NCBI RefSeq assembly: GCF_900302445.1
Contig: NZ_ONZF01000016.1
Location: 1 to 64,000 of the forward strand
Source: Palleronia abyssalis
Lineage (GTDB): Bacteria; Pseudomonadota; Alphaproteobacteria; Rhodobacterales; Rhodobacteraceae
Direction of reading: 5' to 3'
Length of the DNA: 64,000 nucleotides
Shown: positions 63,446 through 64,000 of the stretch, one piece after another
Layout: every line of letters starts with the position of its first letter
Position numbering within the stretch: the first letter of the stretch is position 1
Program-made: the position numbers and the translations under genes
The notes under the pieces: model-generated
What the model was told of the DNA's origin: nothing
The model's input: the letters and a program-made list of their open reading frames with translations, nothing else
Database searches by the model: none

Positions 63446-64000
63446 ATGACCGAAGTCCGTGTGCCCACGCTGGGCGAATCCGTCACCGAGGCGACCATCG
63501 CCACCTGGTTCAAGAAACCGGGCGACAGCGTCGCGGTGGACGAGATGCTGTGCGAGCTGGAAACCGACAAGGTGACGGTCGAAGTCCCCTCGCCCGCTGC
63601 CGGCAAGCTTGACGAGATCGTCGCGCAGGAGGGCGAGACGGTCGGCGTCGACGCCCTTCTGGCCCATATCGCCGATGTCGGGAATGCCGGCCCCGAGGAG
63701 ACGAAACCCCGCGAGGAGACCTCCAAGCAGGGCGGCTATTCCGGTTCCGATGCCGAAAAGCCGTCCGAGGAGACGGTCCATACCAATGGCGGTGGAAGCG
63801 CCTCGTCCGGCGGCGACGGTGAGGAGGTCCAGGTGATGGTGCCCACCTTGGGCGAATCCGTCTCTGAGGCGACGGTCGCCACCTGGTTCAAGAAGGAAGG
63901 CGACACCGTCGAGGCCGACGAGATGCTGGCCGAGCTCGAGACCGACAAGGTCTCGGTCGAGGTGCCCGCCCCCGCAGCCGGGGTCCTTTCGAAAATCATC
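63446..64000 (+). CDS. sucB: 2-oxoglutarate dehydrogenase E2 (partial, runs off the window)
   Basis: SucB carries succinyl on lipoyl-lysine to CoA. Only the first 185 residues are present. There are two lipoyl domains: [20 protein letters not shown] with the lipoylated Lys in [11 protein letters not shown], and [20 protein letters not shown] with Lys in [12 protein letters not shown] Gly/Ser/Glu-rich linker joins them. Many bacterial SucB proteins have one lipoyl domain; two are seen in Rhodobacteraceae. The subunit-binding and catalytic domains lie beyond 64000. Confidence 0.94.
   Translation, partial: MTEVRVPTLGESVTEATIATWFKKPGDSVAVDEMLCELETDKVTVEVPSPAAGKLDEIVAQEGETVGVDALLAHIADVGNAGPEETKPREETSKQGGYSGSDAEKPSEETVHTNGGGSASSGGDGEEVQVMVPTLGESVSEATVATWFKKEGDTVEADEMLAELETDKVSVEVPAPAAGVLSKII

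Overview
The window is a stretch of GC-rich alphaproteobacterial chromosome, most likely from the Roseobacter group of the Rhodobacteraceae. The evidence is the gene content: an ethylmalonyl-CoA pathway set (ccrA, ecm, mesaconyl-CoA hydratase, Mcl2-type malyl-CoA thioesterase), a luxI/luxR pair, a BMP-type nucleoside ABC transporter next to purine nucleoside phosphorylase, a fliG gene standing alone behind purB, an HvrA-like H-NS protein, and many small Rhodobacteraceae-type proteins (DUF1127, DUF6314, NnrU, TIGR02186). I saw no rRNA, tRNA or CRISPR array.

Positions 1-7342 are mosaic and gene-poor. They open with a three-gene unit (Ser/Pro-rich exported protein, lipoprotein, HprK-like P-loop protein), followed by about 890 bp without a convincing gene. 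After a small normal block (DoxX, a 46-residue protein, gapA) come a decayed TRAP transporter gene (dctM), the tail of one IS3-family transposase, and a second complete IS3-family element (5518-6878) inserted into that tail.

Positions 7343-30000 are mostly housekeeping. They include a cation/Ca2+ exchanger, purB, fliG, a lipid A-type acyltransferase, rsmI-yraN-gshB, an LpoA-like lipoprotein with glnD, an aldo/keto reductase, murJ, a rhomboid homologue that has lost its catalytic residues, trpS, two universal stress proteins, an AAC(3)-type acetyltransferase, a class IV aminotransferase, and nfuA-tsaB-rimI.

Positions 30011-37910 hold a nucleoside import and salvage operon (BMP binding protein, ATPase, two permeases, phosphorylase) with a LysE-type exporter lodged between the two permeases, then a TauE/TIGR02186 pair. 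Positions 37901-41016 carry quorum sensing (a small ORF, luxR, luxI) and a RecD-like helicase. The luxI ribosome-binding site lies in a perfect hairpin.

From 41232 to the end, central carbon metabolism dominates: ccrA, a PlsB-type acyltransferase, ecm, an H-NS-like regulator, sdhCDAB with three small exported proteins between sdhA and sdhB, the mcl2-nnrU-DUF1737-mch operon, mdh, sucC, sucD, sucA and the start of sucB. Together these genes assimilate acetyl-CoA through the ethylmalonyl-CoA pathway and run 2-oxoglutarate to oxaloacetate. Pairs of the palindrome TGTGATCACA, spaced 20-21 bp, lie upstream of both sdhC and sucC and suggest one regulator controls both.
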